Source: Temnothorax longispinosus (Eukaryota > Arthropoda > Insecta > Hymenoptera > Formicidae). Taken from it: DNA of 64,000 bases. Below, one piece after another: positions 1 through 12,344 of this stretch. A model generated the notes under the pieces. The model worked only from the letters and a program-made list of their open reading frames with translations. It was not told the origin of the DNA and made no database searches. A program made the position numbers and the translations under genes. Location of the stretch: NCBI RefSeq assembly GCF_030848805.1, contig NC_092364.1:16721447-16785446 (forward strand). The letters run 5' to 3'. Positions within the stretch are counted from its first letter, which is position 1, and each line of letters starts with the position of its first letter.

Positions 1-1135
1 CCTCTTGAAAAAGAAATTCTTGTGAACGTATATATATCTAATTAATCTTTACATATATTGTCCTTGTTTATTATTACGTTCTCGAAATTAGACCTTATAG
101 TCAACAAAACTAAATCGATCACCTCCGTAAAATTTATGCCGTCGTAAAGTGATTTCTTAAGAAGGCGGAAAACGCGTTTAACGCTTTTTAAGTGTCAACG
201 GGGGAGTAACAAACCCGCCTGACGCGTATTCACCTCGCGAATTGCTAGACGGAATCACCCACGCGTATCTGCCTCTGGAGGTGAAACAGCAGGAAACCGT
301 TGCAGCGGGATAGCCATCAAAATGAGACGTTGCTCGACATGCACATCGCGTCGACACCCACCCACCGTCGCGCTACGCTTTACGCGCGGCATGCGAGCGT
401 ATTCATGCGTCGCGCGATTTTGACACGATGCTTTAGCGCGACAGTTTTCGGCGGTGCTTTCTATTTCTCGCGCGCGAGCAATCGGGTCGACACACCTGGT
501 CGATTCACGGCGGCCGCGGCGATGACTCAGGAGTGATCTCGCGACGGACTCGGTCTGACACTTCGCGCTTCACGCCAAAAGCCGAAGCGCTCGGCAGAGA
601 AAATCCGACGTTGCCTAGAAGAACGGAGCGTAGAGAATGCGTAGAAAGTATCTGTCACGGGGCAGGGCACGTAGATACGAATCGCCAGGAGGGCCCCGGC
701 AAGAAGTACTCTCATTTTCCACGCTCCGGTGAACGGCGACAAGGTCTCGCGATGGGGTCCGGCCGGGAGATGGAAATCGGCGCGCGCGCGCAGGTCAAGG
801 CGCCAAGACGCCTAGGACAAAGGGTAAGGATAGGGACGGGACTGAACCAGCGGGGTCCGAGGAATGTGATAATAGCGCGGCTAACTAATTGCCCCATGGC
901 AACATACGGAGCCACGAGACACGCGTTAGCGACTTGACGAAACGGCATTCACCGGAAGAACACAGCCGCTCGCTTCGTCTCGACTATATGGTTGCACGTC
1001 TTTGCCTGGTATGTCTTTGCTGGTATGAGAACGCTGCATTTCGTTTCTTTAGTCACGTTCGATAATGTACAAGTCTCCTATGTTGTGTGTAAAATAATTA
1101 TTTCTATTATAAGTTAGCTTAATCAAAACATCAAG

Positions 1136-1161
1136 AACTGTAATCTTGAAAGATTACAGTT
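1136..1161. repeat. Short hairpin, 11-bp stem with 4-nt loop
   Basis: AACTGTAATCT, a tgaa loop, then AGATTACAGTT, with weaker outer pairing of atcaag (about 1130-1135) and cttgat (about 1172-1177). No T-tract terminator context and no adjacent gene. Confidence 0.6.
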
Positions 1162-1700
1162 TTCTTAAATTCTTGATTATTTAAAATTATTTTAGTAAAA
1201 AAAAAAGAAAGAAAAAAGACTGTCTTGAAATAAGATGCGACTATGAATTCTCTCTATGTTTAATTCCTTGTTCTTCATTCCTCTCATTGTGCCCTAAGAG
1301 TTGCAGCCTCCTTCGTCGTAGGGAAATCGGCATCTAAACGAAGATATAGTCGGCAATTTAGTGACCTCGCATACCAGACGTTCCCGCGCTTAAAGCAGTG
1401 CGTTCCAGTTTTAGTTTTCTCGCAATTCGTTTTATATATCTCGCGACTTCTGCTTCCAGTTCCATTCCCATGACTGACTTTGTGCATCATGATGCGATGC
1501 ATGTGCATAACATATGAAATATTATTTGAAGTAGGGTAGAAATCTTATAGGAAGTAAAATATTAATCGAGAAGGAAGAAGGTACACAGCTGCGGCAGCAG
1601 ATGTTTAATCGTCGTCTGACAACAAGATCGGCTACCAACTACACATTGCGGCAAATGACAACCAATTCAGTAATGCCATTCTGAATACACGATTGTGGCA

Positions 1701-1702
<2 letters not shown>

Positions 1703-1735
<33 letters not shown>
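1703..1735. repeat. (TC)n microsatellite
   Basis: About 16 uninterrupted TC dinucleotides followed by an A-tract, in an otherwise AT-rich, gene-free stretch. Confidence 0.95.
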
Positions 1736-1736
<1 letters not shown>

Positions 1737-2898
1737 AAAAAAAGGAAAGAAACCTCCAATAAAGCTGCGATAAAAATCGCGTAATTTACATAATTATTGT
1801 TAACAAATGCTGTCCTTAACAGCGATGGAAGAAGCTGAGTGCATTATATTATAGTACATGATTACGAGCTTAGGTAAGTGAAATAATGGCGGGTTTCGGA
1901 GATATGCTGCCTCTTAATTAAGTGCGCAAACTATACCCTTTTATACCGTCTTTGATATTATGTTAATATCAAAAACAGTTCTTATTATCTTAGTCACGGG
2001 GCAGAGTCTCGCATTTGTCAGGGCACACAAAGCGTAAACTTGTAGAGCCAGAGCATACAGTATGCGATATCACGTTTAGGATCTGAGTAGATAATAATCT
2101 GTTAATGACGTCTGAAAAATTAAAGAAAGAGGAACTATTACATTTCCCTCCTCCAGTGTCGCATCGTGAAATTACGATGTCACTTTGAACCGACAAGCAT
2201 GAAAACCGCAGCGAGCCTTTCCTGCACGGAATACTATGCCGCGTACTCGTTTCAGAAATTAATGTTGAACTAGATGATGAAGACTAATTGTAAATGATTC
2301 TGCCAATCGTGGGAATCCGCGCTGATTACATCGCAGGCGTTCAGGCTGCTTGGAAGATGTAACTGATTAACTCGTGGCCGGTTCGTTATATTAATCATTT
2401 CCTTAGAACGACATTCTTTCGAATTAACGACGATTATCCAAAGGAAAACAAAAAAACTTTATATTCGTTCACAATTGCCTCGTTACATGCTTTGGAAAGA
2501 TTCTGTTCAATTTAATAATTTGAGGTCGAAATTAAAACGATCGGCGTACAGTAAACGACGCGATACGGTCATCGGTAACTGTCATCAAGTTGTTGAGGAT
2601 CAGAGATCGCACAGGAAGAGAGAAGAATTCGCGAAATGCCAGAGTGTAATGGCTGAATAGATATGCTGATAACGCGACGCGCTCGGTTAAAGGAAGATAA
2701 CGACGAATAAATGAAATAGAAAAGAGAGTGGAGGAAGGGAGAAGGGAACGGATGGAGGCCGCCACGGATAGAAAAGTAATGAAGCAAAATGTAAAAACGC
2801 TAAATGGTGGGAACTAAACAGTCATTTCGGAGCGTCGGAAGACAAAGGATAACGGAAAAGACGATTTGTAAGGTAGCTAATGGAGGCGGTGGAGCGAA

Positions 2899-2906
2899 TA
2901 TAAAAG
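2899..2906 (+). promoter_or_regulatory. TATA-box-like element
   Basis: TATAAAAG in gcgaatataaaagagtcg, followed by moderately CpG-rich sequence. No convincing gene starts downstream: the frame at 3002-3277 (91 codons) has no recognisable domain. Weak evidence. Confidence 0.15.
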
Positions 2907-5900
2907 AGTCGAAGCGAACACTGCCGGACTAGAAAGAGAATCGGCCGCAGTTAACGGTTGTAATACGAAAGGGCACGCTACCGACTACCTAAGAGACCAT
3001 TTTGCTTATTGCCTTAAGAGACCCTTGCCTCACAATGCGGCGACATTATACTGGAGCTGTACTCGGAAGCGATCGTTCGCGAAGCGCGGTGTTAGATGTC
3101 GATCGTGCGTATACCGGTTGCTCGCGGGCGAGTAACAGATCCGACCGCGGAATAAAATACAAGGATGGCTTCATTCAATACTCAGAAAATGGAAAACAAA
3201 CCGCCGCGACGAAGCAGCTGCATAATGATGCAATTCACGAGTTGGACGACCCGGATGCGTGCTTCATTTTAATATAAGAAACTGGTGAGATCAATCATTC
3301 AGCAGATGGACAATTTTTATTAACGAATCAATCGTGAAATCGTTCAGTGACAGAAGACAGATCGAGGCATCAGCCGATTACACCTTATCGTGCTATTCCT
3401 CGAATTCAGATATGAGACTGAAATACTAATTGATTATGGCAGATATTCTCTTTACGACCGGTCGGAATTGCGAAAGAAGATCGGCGGTGTTATATATCGT
3501 TGGTGAGGCAGAGAGTGAGATAAAAGGGACGGAAGGAATTTATAAACACATGTAAGTGTCACCGTTGTGAAATCGTCATCGCACTGAATCGACTTCGACT
3601 AATTCCGTCTCGTCTAAGAACTCAATTTCACCGGAGTAATTACCGCGTGGCAAATGAATCCTGTCTCCTTCTCCCCCCGTAACATTCCATGGTAATGACG
3701 AGGGTACAGGGTGGCGCGAAGAGAAGAGCACTGGCATCGGTTCAGCACACACAAGAGAGACCGAATTCCCAGAAGACGATAGAGGAGAGTCTCCAAACAA
3801 AGAGACCCTTGTTCTGTCGCCTACGCGTACGCTACTATACGCGAGAGGAAAATTTTATGGCAAGCACCTTTGACTTACGATAAGGTTCATGGTAACGTGA
3901 GCGCATTCTTTGATAAATCAATCAACTAATATTATTAATTTATAGAACTGCATGAAATATGTGGTACACAAATTGATTAAATGTGCATTCTCTATATTAC
4001 CAATAAACTACTTAAACAAATAATTGTGCTTATAGATTGTTATTATCTATAATATCTTGCAATACTTTAGGTTTAATATAACTGGGAAATCTAAAATAAC
4101 AGATTAGCCAATTTTGGAAATCTATCTTGATTTTTTATACCATCACAAATATTATTATATTTAACTTCTCTTACATTAAACTATTTAACATAAAATACTT
4201 TTATTTATTATAAATTTTTGCAAATGTTACATGAAAAAACGAGAGAATGAGTTGTTGACTAATTATATTTATGTGTATCTGTTTATTACCGTTTATTACT
4301 TTAAAGAGAAAATTAGAGTAATAAATTACTTGTGCGAGCATTGAAAAACATGCGATGTTTACAGAAAAGATCGTCTCGCGTGCGATCGACCATTAAAAAT
4401 AAAAATGCACGCCTGCGTTAATAGCTGGCCCCCAAACCCAAATCCGGGAGCAGTTTTTAAAAAGTCGGTTGCTCGCGCGTAGGCAACGAGATTAATAAGT
4501 CGCTATTAATTAATATCAAACAAATGCTCGGTCGAAAATTTTAAAATAACGGGAACTCGCTGCCGTAAAGACACAACTGCCCGTGTGCCGTTATGAAGGC
4601 GCACGAAGGCCGTCGTTCACTCCAAAGGACTAATGAATTTCATAATTAATATCATTATAATTAATCGCGGACCCTCATGACGCTCGTCGCTCATCGACGA
4701 CGATGCCTCCTCGCCACGAGAAGGGATTTAACGCGGTCGGGCTTTTCCGGCACGATCGATCTTGGTCGCCGAATCGATTATCTTCTCTCGCTCGGATCGC
4801 TCATCGCGTACGCTTGCTCGGCCATAAATCAAGCGGCAAGTCGTAGGACCCCGTTGAAACGGGGCTCTGGGCCGTAAATCGCGAAACGTCTCCATCGCTC
4901 GTCTTCATCGCTCGCCGCGGCCGTCGCGATAATCGATTCGAGCGCAATATCGCGCGGATTCGCCCGTCGCGGTTTTACTACGCGCGTTCCGCAGAGAACT
5001 CGCGGAAAAAATTGCCCACCCAGCGATTCCTCGCACTGTGCCGTGCCGTGTTCCTTCCTTCGTAGCGCAAAGCGCGCCCACGCGTTCCGAGGCGGAACGG
5101 CAGATGGAATCCTTGAAACGATATCGAATCTATCCGTCTGATCGTCTATTTTGCTTTGTGCACCTGGACGTCTTGCGGTAAGCCGTCACGATGTGGGATC
5201 AGATAACGTGATCAGCTAGTTTCGCAACCGTTCCTCCACGTGTCGTCGATAAACCGTTCTTATTGTTGTTGCCTTCACTCATGCGATTGATCGCTCTAAT
5301 CCGAGTCAGATCACATATATCGGAACGATCGAACCATAAACCAGATTTTATGGGCTAATACATCGTAGATGAGCGTATTGCTAGCGCGTTGAGAGAACAC
5401 AGGAAATCAAAATTGACAAGCTGCCTGACTGGCATACAGAGGTGCTGTAATAGGCGATTGGCGTTAGTGAATGTAAACGCGTTGGAATATTTATTGGCTA
5501 CGTCTTATGTGCACCCACTGTAACTTACTTGGCTAGAATGTACGAAGTGGATATTATTTTACGAATAGTCGAATGTATCGGCTTGCATGCGCTTCGAGAT
5601 ATATGCAAAAGTCATAACAAGGTTGTATGCGAATATTTCTCAACATTCCATGTGACGAGGTGAAGTGATCATTTACATGAAATACTTTAGTAATACTAAT
5701 AGTACGTTAAATTATAATCTTTTAAATATAAACTGATGAATAACGTGAAATCTGCAGAACTTCCATGAATAAAAATGGAACAGTATTTGTATATGTGCAC
5801 CGAATTTTTATATATTTAAAAAATTAATTTTTTAAGCGTAAATAGAAGAATTGCACAGCAATATACACAGAAGTCTACACAGAAACAAAGTCTAATAAAA

Positions 5901-6920
5901 ACTTATATACTCGTATGTACGCAACAATCTATAATCTTCTTATAAGAATTTCAACTTTCCATTTCAACTTTTTTGTCTTGGTTGAACTGTATAAATAACT
6001 TCATCCAAACAAGTTTTCTTCGTTAATGCAATATACTCTCATTTCAAGATTTCCACGTTGAAACTATAAGATACTTTCAAATCAAGAATATTCTGTCTTT
6101 CTGTACAAAGCAAACTGATCGTTCCAATAAAATCCTCGGGTCAAAGGTGCGTATATGAGAACTTAGCTTTGACATGACAGAGAAAACTGCATCGAAGGTC
6201 TCGAACATCGTTAATGATTGAACAACAATATCGAAAGAACAAGCATCCGTTGGAAGCACTATGTTAAAGCCGCGTAATGAGCCGTCACTCATTTTCTGCG
6301 TAGATTATCGTACCGGCTCATTACCCTTCACCCCGGGACCAATCTGAAAGTGTTCGAGTGGCTCGAATATATTTCACAGCTGAGAACTTGATGGCGTTAC
6401 CTAGCAAACTTCCAGATCGATCTGCGATCGTATCTGACGCCATTAAAGGAGATGTCGTAATGGCGAACGCCAGAAAGGCATCGCGGCGTTCGTCCAAGCG
6501 GGTGACTGCGATCACCCGCTGCAGTCTAATTGTTATTAATTAGTACGATCGCCGGTGCTGCTGTTCCTCTCGATTGAGTGAAATTACATCGATAAGCGGC
6601 AACCTATTAACCTGCTACAAGGTGAACGTAATTAGAGACCGTGAGCCTCTAATTGAGTGTCTATAGTCTAGGTATACCTAATCGAGCAACGAAGTAAGAG
6701 ATCACCATTAATATCAGTTGCAGTCGTAACGCTCATAAATACACGTAAACGAAACGGGCCGAGCGACGCAATGGAATGCGGGATCTGGAATTGCCGCTTT
6801 ACGCGTTTTCTTCGCGAAAGGAGAAACATACGCGGCCGCTGATGGAATCTGGACCGCGTGTGTTGCAATTTGAGCGGTAAAGAAGTTGGCCTGGTGCAAA
6901 CCTCGCCTTCATACATCATC

Positions 6921-6940
6921 GCCGCGCGCGCGCGCGCGTG
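6921..6940. repeat. (CG)n tract
   Basis: Alternating CG/GC run within a CpG-rich block. Alternating purine-pyrimidine sequence of this sort can adopt Z-DNA. No gene recognised around it. Confidence 0.9.
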
Positions 6941-9900
6941 GATAAGACTTGAGACCACGAGAGAAGACCGCATAAATTTCTCTTAATTGGTGATCGCGAT
7001 CCGATGAGCGGATTAAAAAAGACTGATGCGGATCCGTTTAATCTGCGTGGCGTAAATATGCAGGCGCGGATAATGGCGGCAGAAGCGGAAATATGTGGCG
7101 CTATATTTATAATACCGTCACGTAACGCGCGAGCCTTAAATTAACCGGTTAAACGTCCGGCCACTCCGAAAGTTAAGTAACGACCCAGGCACGGCACTAA
7201 AGCTGTTTCGAGCCGTACCGATACCCGTGAAATGCTGACGCTGCATCGGCGCGGCGAGTAGAATGCCCAGTGCGTGTCGGGATGCGCTCGCGGCGCGAAT
7301 CGTCGACTTGACTTGACAATGAATTCGAACGTGGCGCGATAAGTAGCGAGATGCCCTTGCGGAGAGAAATCCGAGCTCATGCTTCGCGAGAAAGGGAGGA
7401 CGGAGCGGAGTATATTCTGTCTGGAGGAAGACACCAAACAGAGAGAAAGATGCGATCGCTTCGCTTAGCTGTTCTTTCTGCTTCTTATACGACCATATCG
7501 AACGAATAGTTCTCAGGCTTCGCTCAGTTACTTCTAAGACCCGTCAGACCTCTGTCCAAGTAATAACCGACTTACATATATAAATTCGTGTGTATTACCG
7601 TGACGGATCATTAATTAAGATGAAGGAAAAGGCGAAAACAAATCTAAAGATTAGTATATGTTACTGCGCTCGAATCGCAGCAATTAGAATGCTAATAAAA
7701 TGCTAAATGCTTAGTGGCGCAGTTATGAAGTGTGTTCAGATAAGTTTCAAATATTAATGTTATTTTATATATATGTATAAGGCGAACAAAAACAACAAAA
7801 TTAGTTGCAAAAATAACATAGAATAATATGTAACAACATTGTTTATTCGTCACTTTATGGATACAATTATGTAGCGGTCTAAAATGTTGCAAAAATAAAC
7901 TTTGTGATCAAATTACTGCGCAAATGCTATTTGCATCATTCAATGATAATAACAAGAATTAGATGTTTCCATCATACTTCAAATGTGAAAGTAAAAACCG
8001 ATAAAAATATCGACAGCTATCATCGCGACCATATTGATGTAATAATAGTCTCGATTGCTAAACGGATCTTCAAGTTTGCACGATGCCAATTTTCACAAGT
8101 CGGTCGCTCGTTCGATTGTGGATCATTCTTCAATGAACCAGAACTTACTTCCTGTAGAGACGCGTCTCCGTTCCATCGATAAACTCAAAACCGCTTTGAA
8201 GAGATTTAATTTCGCTACGCTACAATGTCGCGGCGACATTTCATAAATCCGACTGCAGACCGATTCAAACGACATTGTGGAACAAAGACGCGGTCCGATC
8301 GTGCGCGCGTAAGGATGAATCGCGAGATTTCGCAAATGGAGTGTGAAATTTTGGGTTGCCGTGGCGGAACGATCGATTGTCGAGGAGGAGCTCGGTATTA
8401 TCGATTAGCTATGATATCGGAGCCACTGGAGTGCGAGTGCATGGAAACTCGGAGCGGATCCACTCACTATCATATCAGCCAGTATAAAGGAGAAAATTGC
8501 AAATAGTTATATTTCGTTATCAGTTGATTAAAACTTGATAAATTGATTTCTCCTCTATGGTAATGAGATTTTTCTCTCTTTCCTTGCATAGGTGGCGCAC
8601 ATAAATTGTCTTGCAAATAAATTGTCTTAAGATTGCTTAATCTATAAATCTGTCTCTTTTTATTTCATATTGTTAATATCTTTTATCGTAGATTAAAGCG
8701 CAAATAAAGAACAAAATAAAATATATGTAAATAAAAGAAATCAAAACAATTCGACAATAGTGACTAAGTCGAAAATATTCCGTTTGCAAATCTGTTTTGA
8801 TAGCAATAATATATTATTCTAAACATATATAGTCTTAATATTTATAAACATATATTAAATCGAAAATATATAACGTAAATTTAATCGTTTAAATTTCACG
8901 ACAATAATACATACAACTGACTAATTTTTGATAGTTCGTTATTTCGGATTACCGCGCCTTGCAAATATCTTGCGAAATCGTACTACCGATTAACACCATG
9001 ACGCTTTAAATTTGAAAATCAGCCATACCTCCGTATTCGAAACTTATTGCTCCCAAAGACCATCGTGCTGATACTGCCCACTAGATTATAAACACTCAAA
9101 TTCAACATCTGCCCGATGAGCGAGCCGCGATTTCCCGCCGTAGGAAGCTCAGGTCATTGTACACTGGTTCTGGCAACGCGTCTTCCTCGCCCCCGCACTG
9201 TCTAACACTGCGGCGATCGATGCCGAAACCAATCACGCATCTGTTGCCCTTTTTCATTCGCATTTACTTCGCCGACGATCATTGATCGGAAGAAGTGTGA
9301 CGAAACTAATGGAGAACACGCGAGTCAGGACGCGGCGCACTTTTTCCAGGACTATCGATCGCGCATGAATCCTATGACAGCTGTCAAACGAACGCTACGA
9401 GAGAACGCGAACGACACAGTACATACTCCGCGAGCACTGTCAACGGAATGAGCCGGAGCACAGGCCACAAGCTCGTGTAGCGTTGGTGGAGGGATGTCAG
9501 TAGGGGGAAATCCCGAGAGTGGGAGGTTGAACGAGAGAAGGAGAAAGAAACAGAGAGATAAAGAGAGAACAGCACACTTACTGCTGTTCTAGAGTTAGCC
9601 CTTTAAGGACAGATGTACATGACGATCAGAATGGGCCCCGCGCGACAAATGTATGGAAAAGCTGAAAGCTGAAGACCGTACAAGTACATTTCGCGAGGCC
9701 GACCTAAAAAGAGACCTAAAAAAAGATGCGTGCAGTACGAGAAGAAAAATTATTTCTCATACTGGCGCGCACGAGCGATATGAGCAAAGCTAAAAGCGAC
9801 TTGTACGTTTGAAATGATCGCAGGGACAGGTCAACGAGTCATATTATCGTTCACGACGATCTAAAGTGACGCGAATTGTATGCAAATAAAAGCGGCGAAT

Positions 9901-11530
9901 GCTCATGTTCGCACCTCTGTATCATATTAATGTCGCTGACAGTTTTGCCAGTTACCACTACTGTGCTACGTCGATGGGACCGATGGCGAGATGCACCTCC
10001 CGCGGAAACCGGTTTAATCCGACGTCTAGAGCACCTCTAATAGACTGCAGAGTTCACGCAATTCAGCCGCGTCGGCGATGATTCCAAGAATAATTCGTTT
10101 TGCGTTGGTCTCGATCGAATGTGGAGACGTGGCGACGGGGGATTGGCCTTTAAGCCATCGAACGTGCCATTTCAGCGATATTGCGAGGCGAAAGATAAAA
10201 CACATAACGTCGCGGAATTGTCGTCCACCCACCGCGACGTACGCTCGCCTCGTTGCTCTTGTCGACCCGTGTGCCGAGGTCGCGAGAAAGAGGATTAATA
10301 TCCCCGGCGGATGTTTCTTTACGTTAATACATGTTCTTTGACACTGGCCGGCCGAGCTATGATTCCGCGCGGCAACTTGCAACATCTGCACAGTCGTAAC
10401 TCGCTCTTCTAGGAGGACAACGCTCGTAAGTTACGATCGCGGCGGGTGAGCCCCGCGCGAACGCTGTAATTTATATGTTACAACTGCCGAAGTTACGAAG
10501 CGAGACTTTATGGCCGCGGCGACTCCCTCGATGCGCTTACGGAGTTCGCGGAGACGCGGTAAAACGTCACTCCGCGCCGATCCGCTTCAGCTCTGTGATC
10601 ATCGGCCGCGCGGTCGAGAAACACGATGCACGACGACAGCCGGTCGAGAGGAGAAAACGGCGCGCGGGTCGTCGATATAAGCTGTAAATTAGCGCGCGAG
10701 ACAACGACCTCGGCAGGATATCCCGCGGAAAAACGCATTTCCCGTGTCGCTCGCGTAGGATCGCGCCGTCAATTCGATTCCCATCGACGTCGCGCGCCGC
10801 GAATAATCGATGTCTCCGAGCTCATACCGAGTGTGTAATCCCGACGTGTGTAGAAGGCCAGGCACGTACACTGCAGTGCCGTCCTCTCTTCTTCTCCTCG
10901 CTACGCCAGGCAAATGTTTATTAGAAGCGAAGGGCGGTCTTGTCGGGGATACGGCTCAACATTTTTAACAGTTTCCTCGATCCGCGAAGAGCTCCGGTCC
11001 TCCTTTTTCGCATTCTCGTGTAATAACAGGTCTCCGCTCTTTCTCGCCGGGGATCGACCGGACTCGGCTCGCTCGCTCGTCCCGAGACAGAAAACCGGCA
11101 CAGCCGCCGGCGATTGTCGTAGGTAAGTGAGTTTGACGTACACCGACATCGTGTACACCGCACCATATGTATTCCACGGTTCCGAATACCTCTCTGCCTA
11201 TACTTTCCTCGCACTCTCACTTCACACACAAAATCTATACGCTAGTCTTTCCCTTTCCTGACCACATGATGGTCAGGTCCATTTTCAGGTCATCCGGCGA
11301 CTTTGGAAAGATATTCGAATATTAAGAGATTAAGATTAATGGGAGATTAAGATATCCGAAAAAAAGGACGATGAGGCAGAGAGAACTATTATCGAGATCG
11401 TCGGGAGATCTTATTTGATTGAAGGAAACGTGACCGTCTCTTGGAAAACATTTGATCCGAGATTATGCGCTATCGTTCGTAAATAATGCTCGATATAGCG
11501 CCGAACTTTCTGGTGACAAATAGTGTTCGT

Positions 11531-11672
11531 GATTTATCGTGACGCTTATACTCATCGATAATGCTGACTGAAAATAAAAATGGGAATACCTTCAATTTTT
11601 ACGATTTATCGCGACGCTTACTCAGCGATAATGCTGACTGAAAATAAAAATAGGGATACCTTCGATTTTTAC
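11531..11672. repeat. Tandem duplication, about 71-bp unit, two copies
   Basis: Copies at 11531-11602 and 11603-11672 both contain gcgataatgctgactgaaaa (or a one-base variant) and a downstream taccttc(a/g)atttttac. They differ by a 2-bp indel and a few substitutions. Just beyond the second copy the sequence diverges. There is no coding frame across them. Confidence 0.85.
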
Positions 11673-12119
11673 GATCGTTCAAATAAGTATATGGCTACAC
11701 ATAACGCGATGACTAACGCTCTCGATAGTCAAACTTGATTGTTCTGTACGTTTGTCTGTACGAACGAGAGAGAGCTTAGAAGCACAATTCGAGATACATT
11801 TCTATAGATATTACTAGAAATAGCGAATCTGACTGCGATCATCGCGAGGTTATTGCCGTTTCACGTTTATTCTTACTTCCTAGACTAATCTTTCGAGGAA
11901 GAAAGTACGGAAGAGGAATAATGTTTCAAATTTAGACGGGCAACTTTCCAAAATCTCAGTTAACGGTTTTTGGACTCATCATGTGAAAAACCGTGATAAC
12001 CTAATAATACGACATAGATTGATGAGCTATAGCTTTTTGATGGCAAGCAACAATTTTAAGATAAAAGTAACGTCGAAAAACTATTCCGCTCGATATCTAA
12101 ATTTTCCTGGAGATAAACA

Positions 12120-12344
12120 CACTGAGAAAAAAAATTTTAATCCAAAAAAATATTTATTTAGATGGCTGCTAATATCTTACTTACTTAATATAATACACAT
12201 ATTTATTTAGAATTACATATGTTTACTTAATTTAAATAAAAATATCTAATTCTAAATAAATATGTGTATTATATTAAGTAAATAAGCTATTGGCAGCCAC
12301 CTAAGTAAATATTTTTTCGGGACTAAATTTTTTTTTTCTCAGTG
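12120..12344. mobile_element. MITE-like inverted-repeat element, 225 bp
   Basis: Two arms, about 12120-12215 and 12247-12344, are inverted copies of each other with roughly 85 percent identity by eye, separated by about 31 nt. Both ends carry the terminal sequence CACTGAGAAAAAAA (inverted on the right as ttttttctcagtg). The inner arms share aatataatacacatatttat and its inverse. There is no coding capacity, so this is a non-autonomous DNA element or a long hairpin. The CACTG termini recall CACTA/Chapaev-type ends, but no clear target-site duplication is visible (left flank aaca, right flank caat), so the superfamily is open. Confidence 0.7.

Larger units (their letters stand above)
1..11530. 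other. Gene-free stretch: CpG-rich and AT-rich blocks
   Basis: No convincing coding exon. CpG-rich blocks (about 180-1010, 4380-5260, 6670-7440, 9900-11240) alternate with AT-rich DNA (about 3900-4330, 5640-6060, 8520-8960). Frames up to 134 codons exist in the CpG-rich blocks, but other frames on both strands are open in the same places and show no domain. The last block ends at a strong plus-strand donor, TAG|GTAAGT (GT at 11123-11124). If the minus-strand Shroom-like gene continues leftward, this is intronic or holds short unrecognised exons. Confidence 0.5.
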
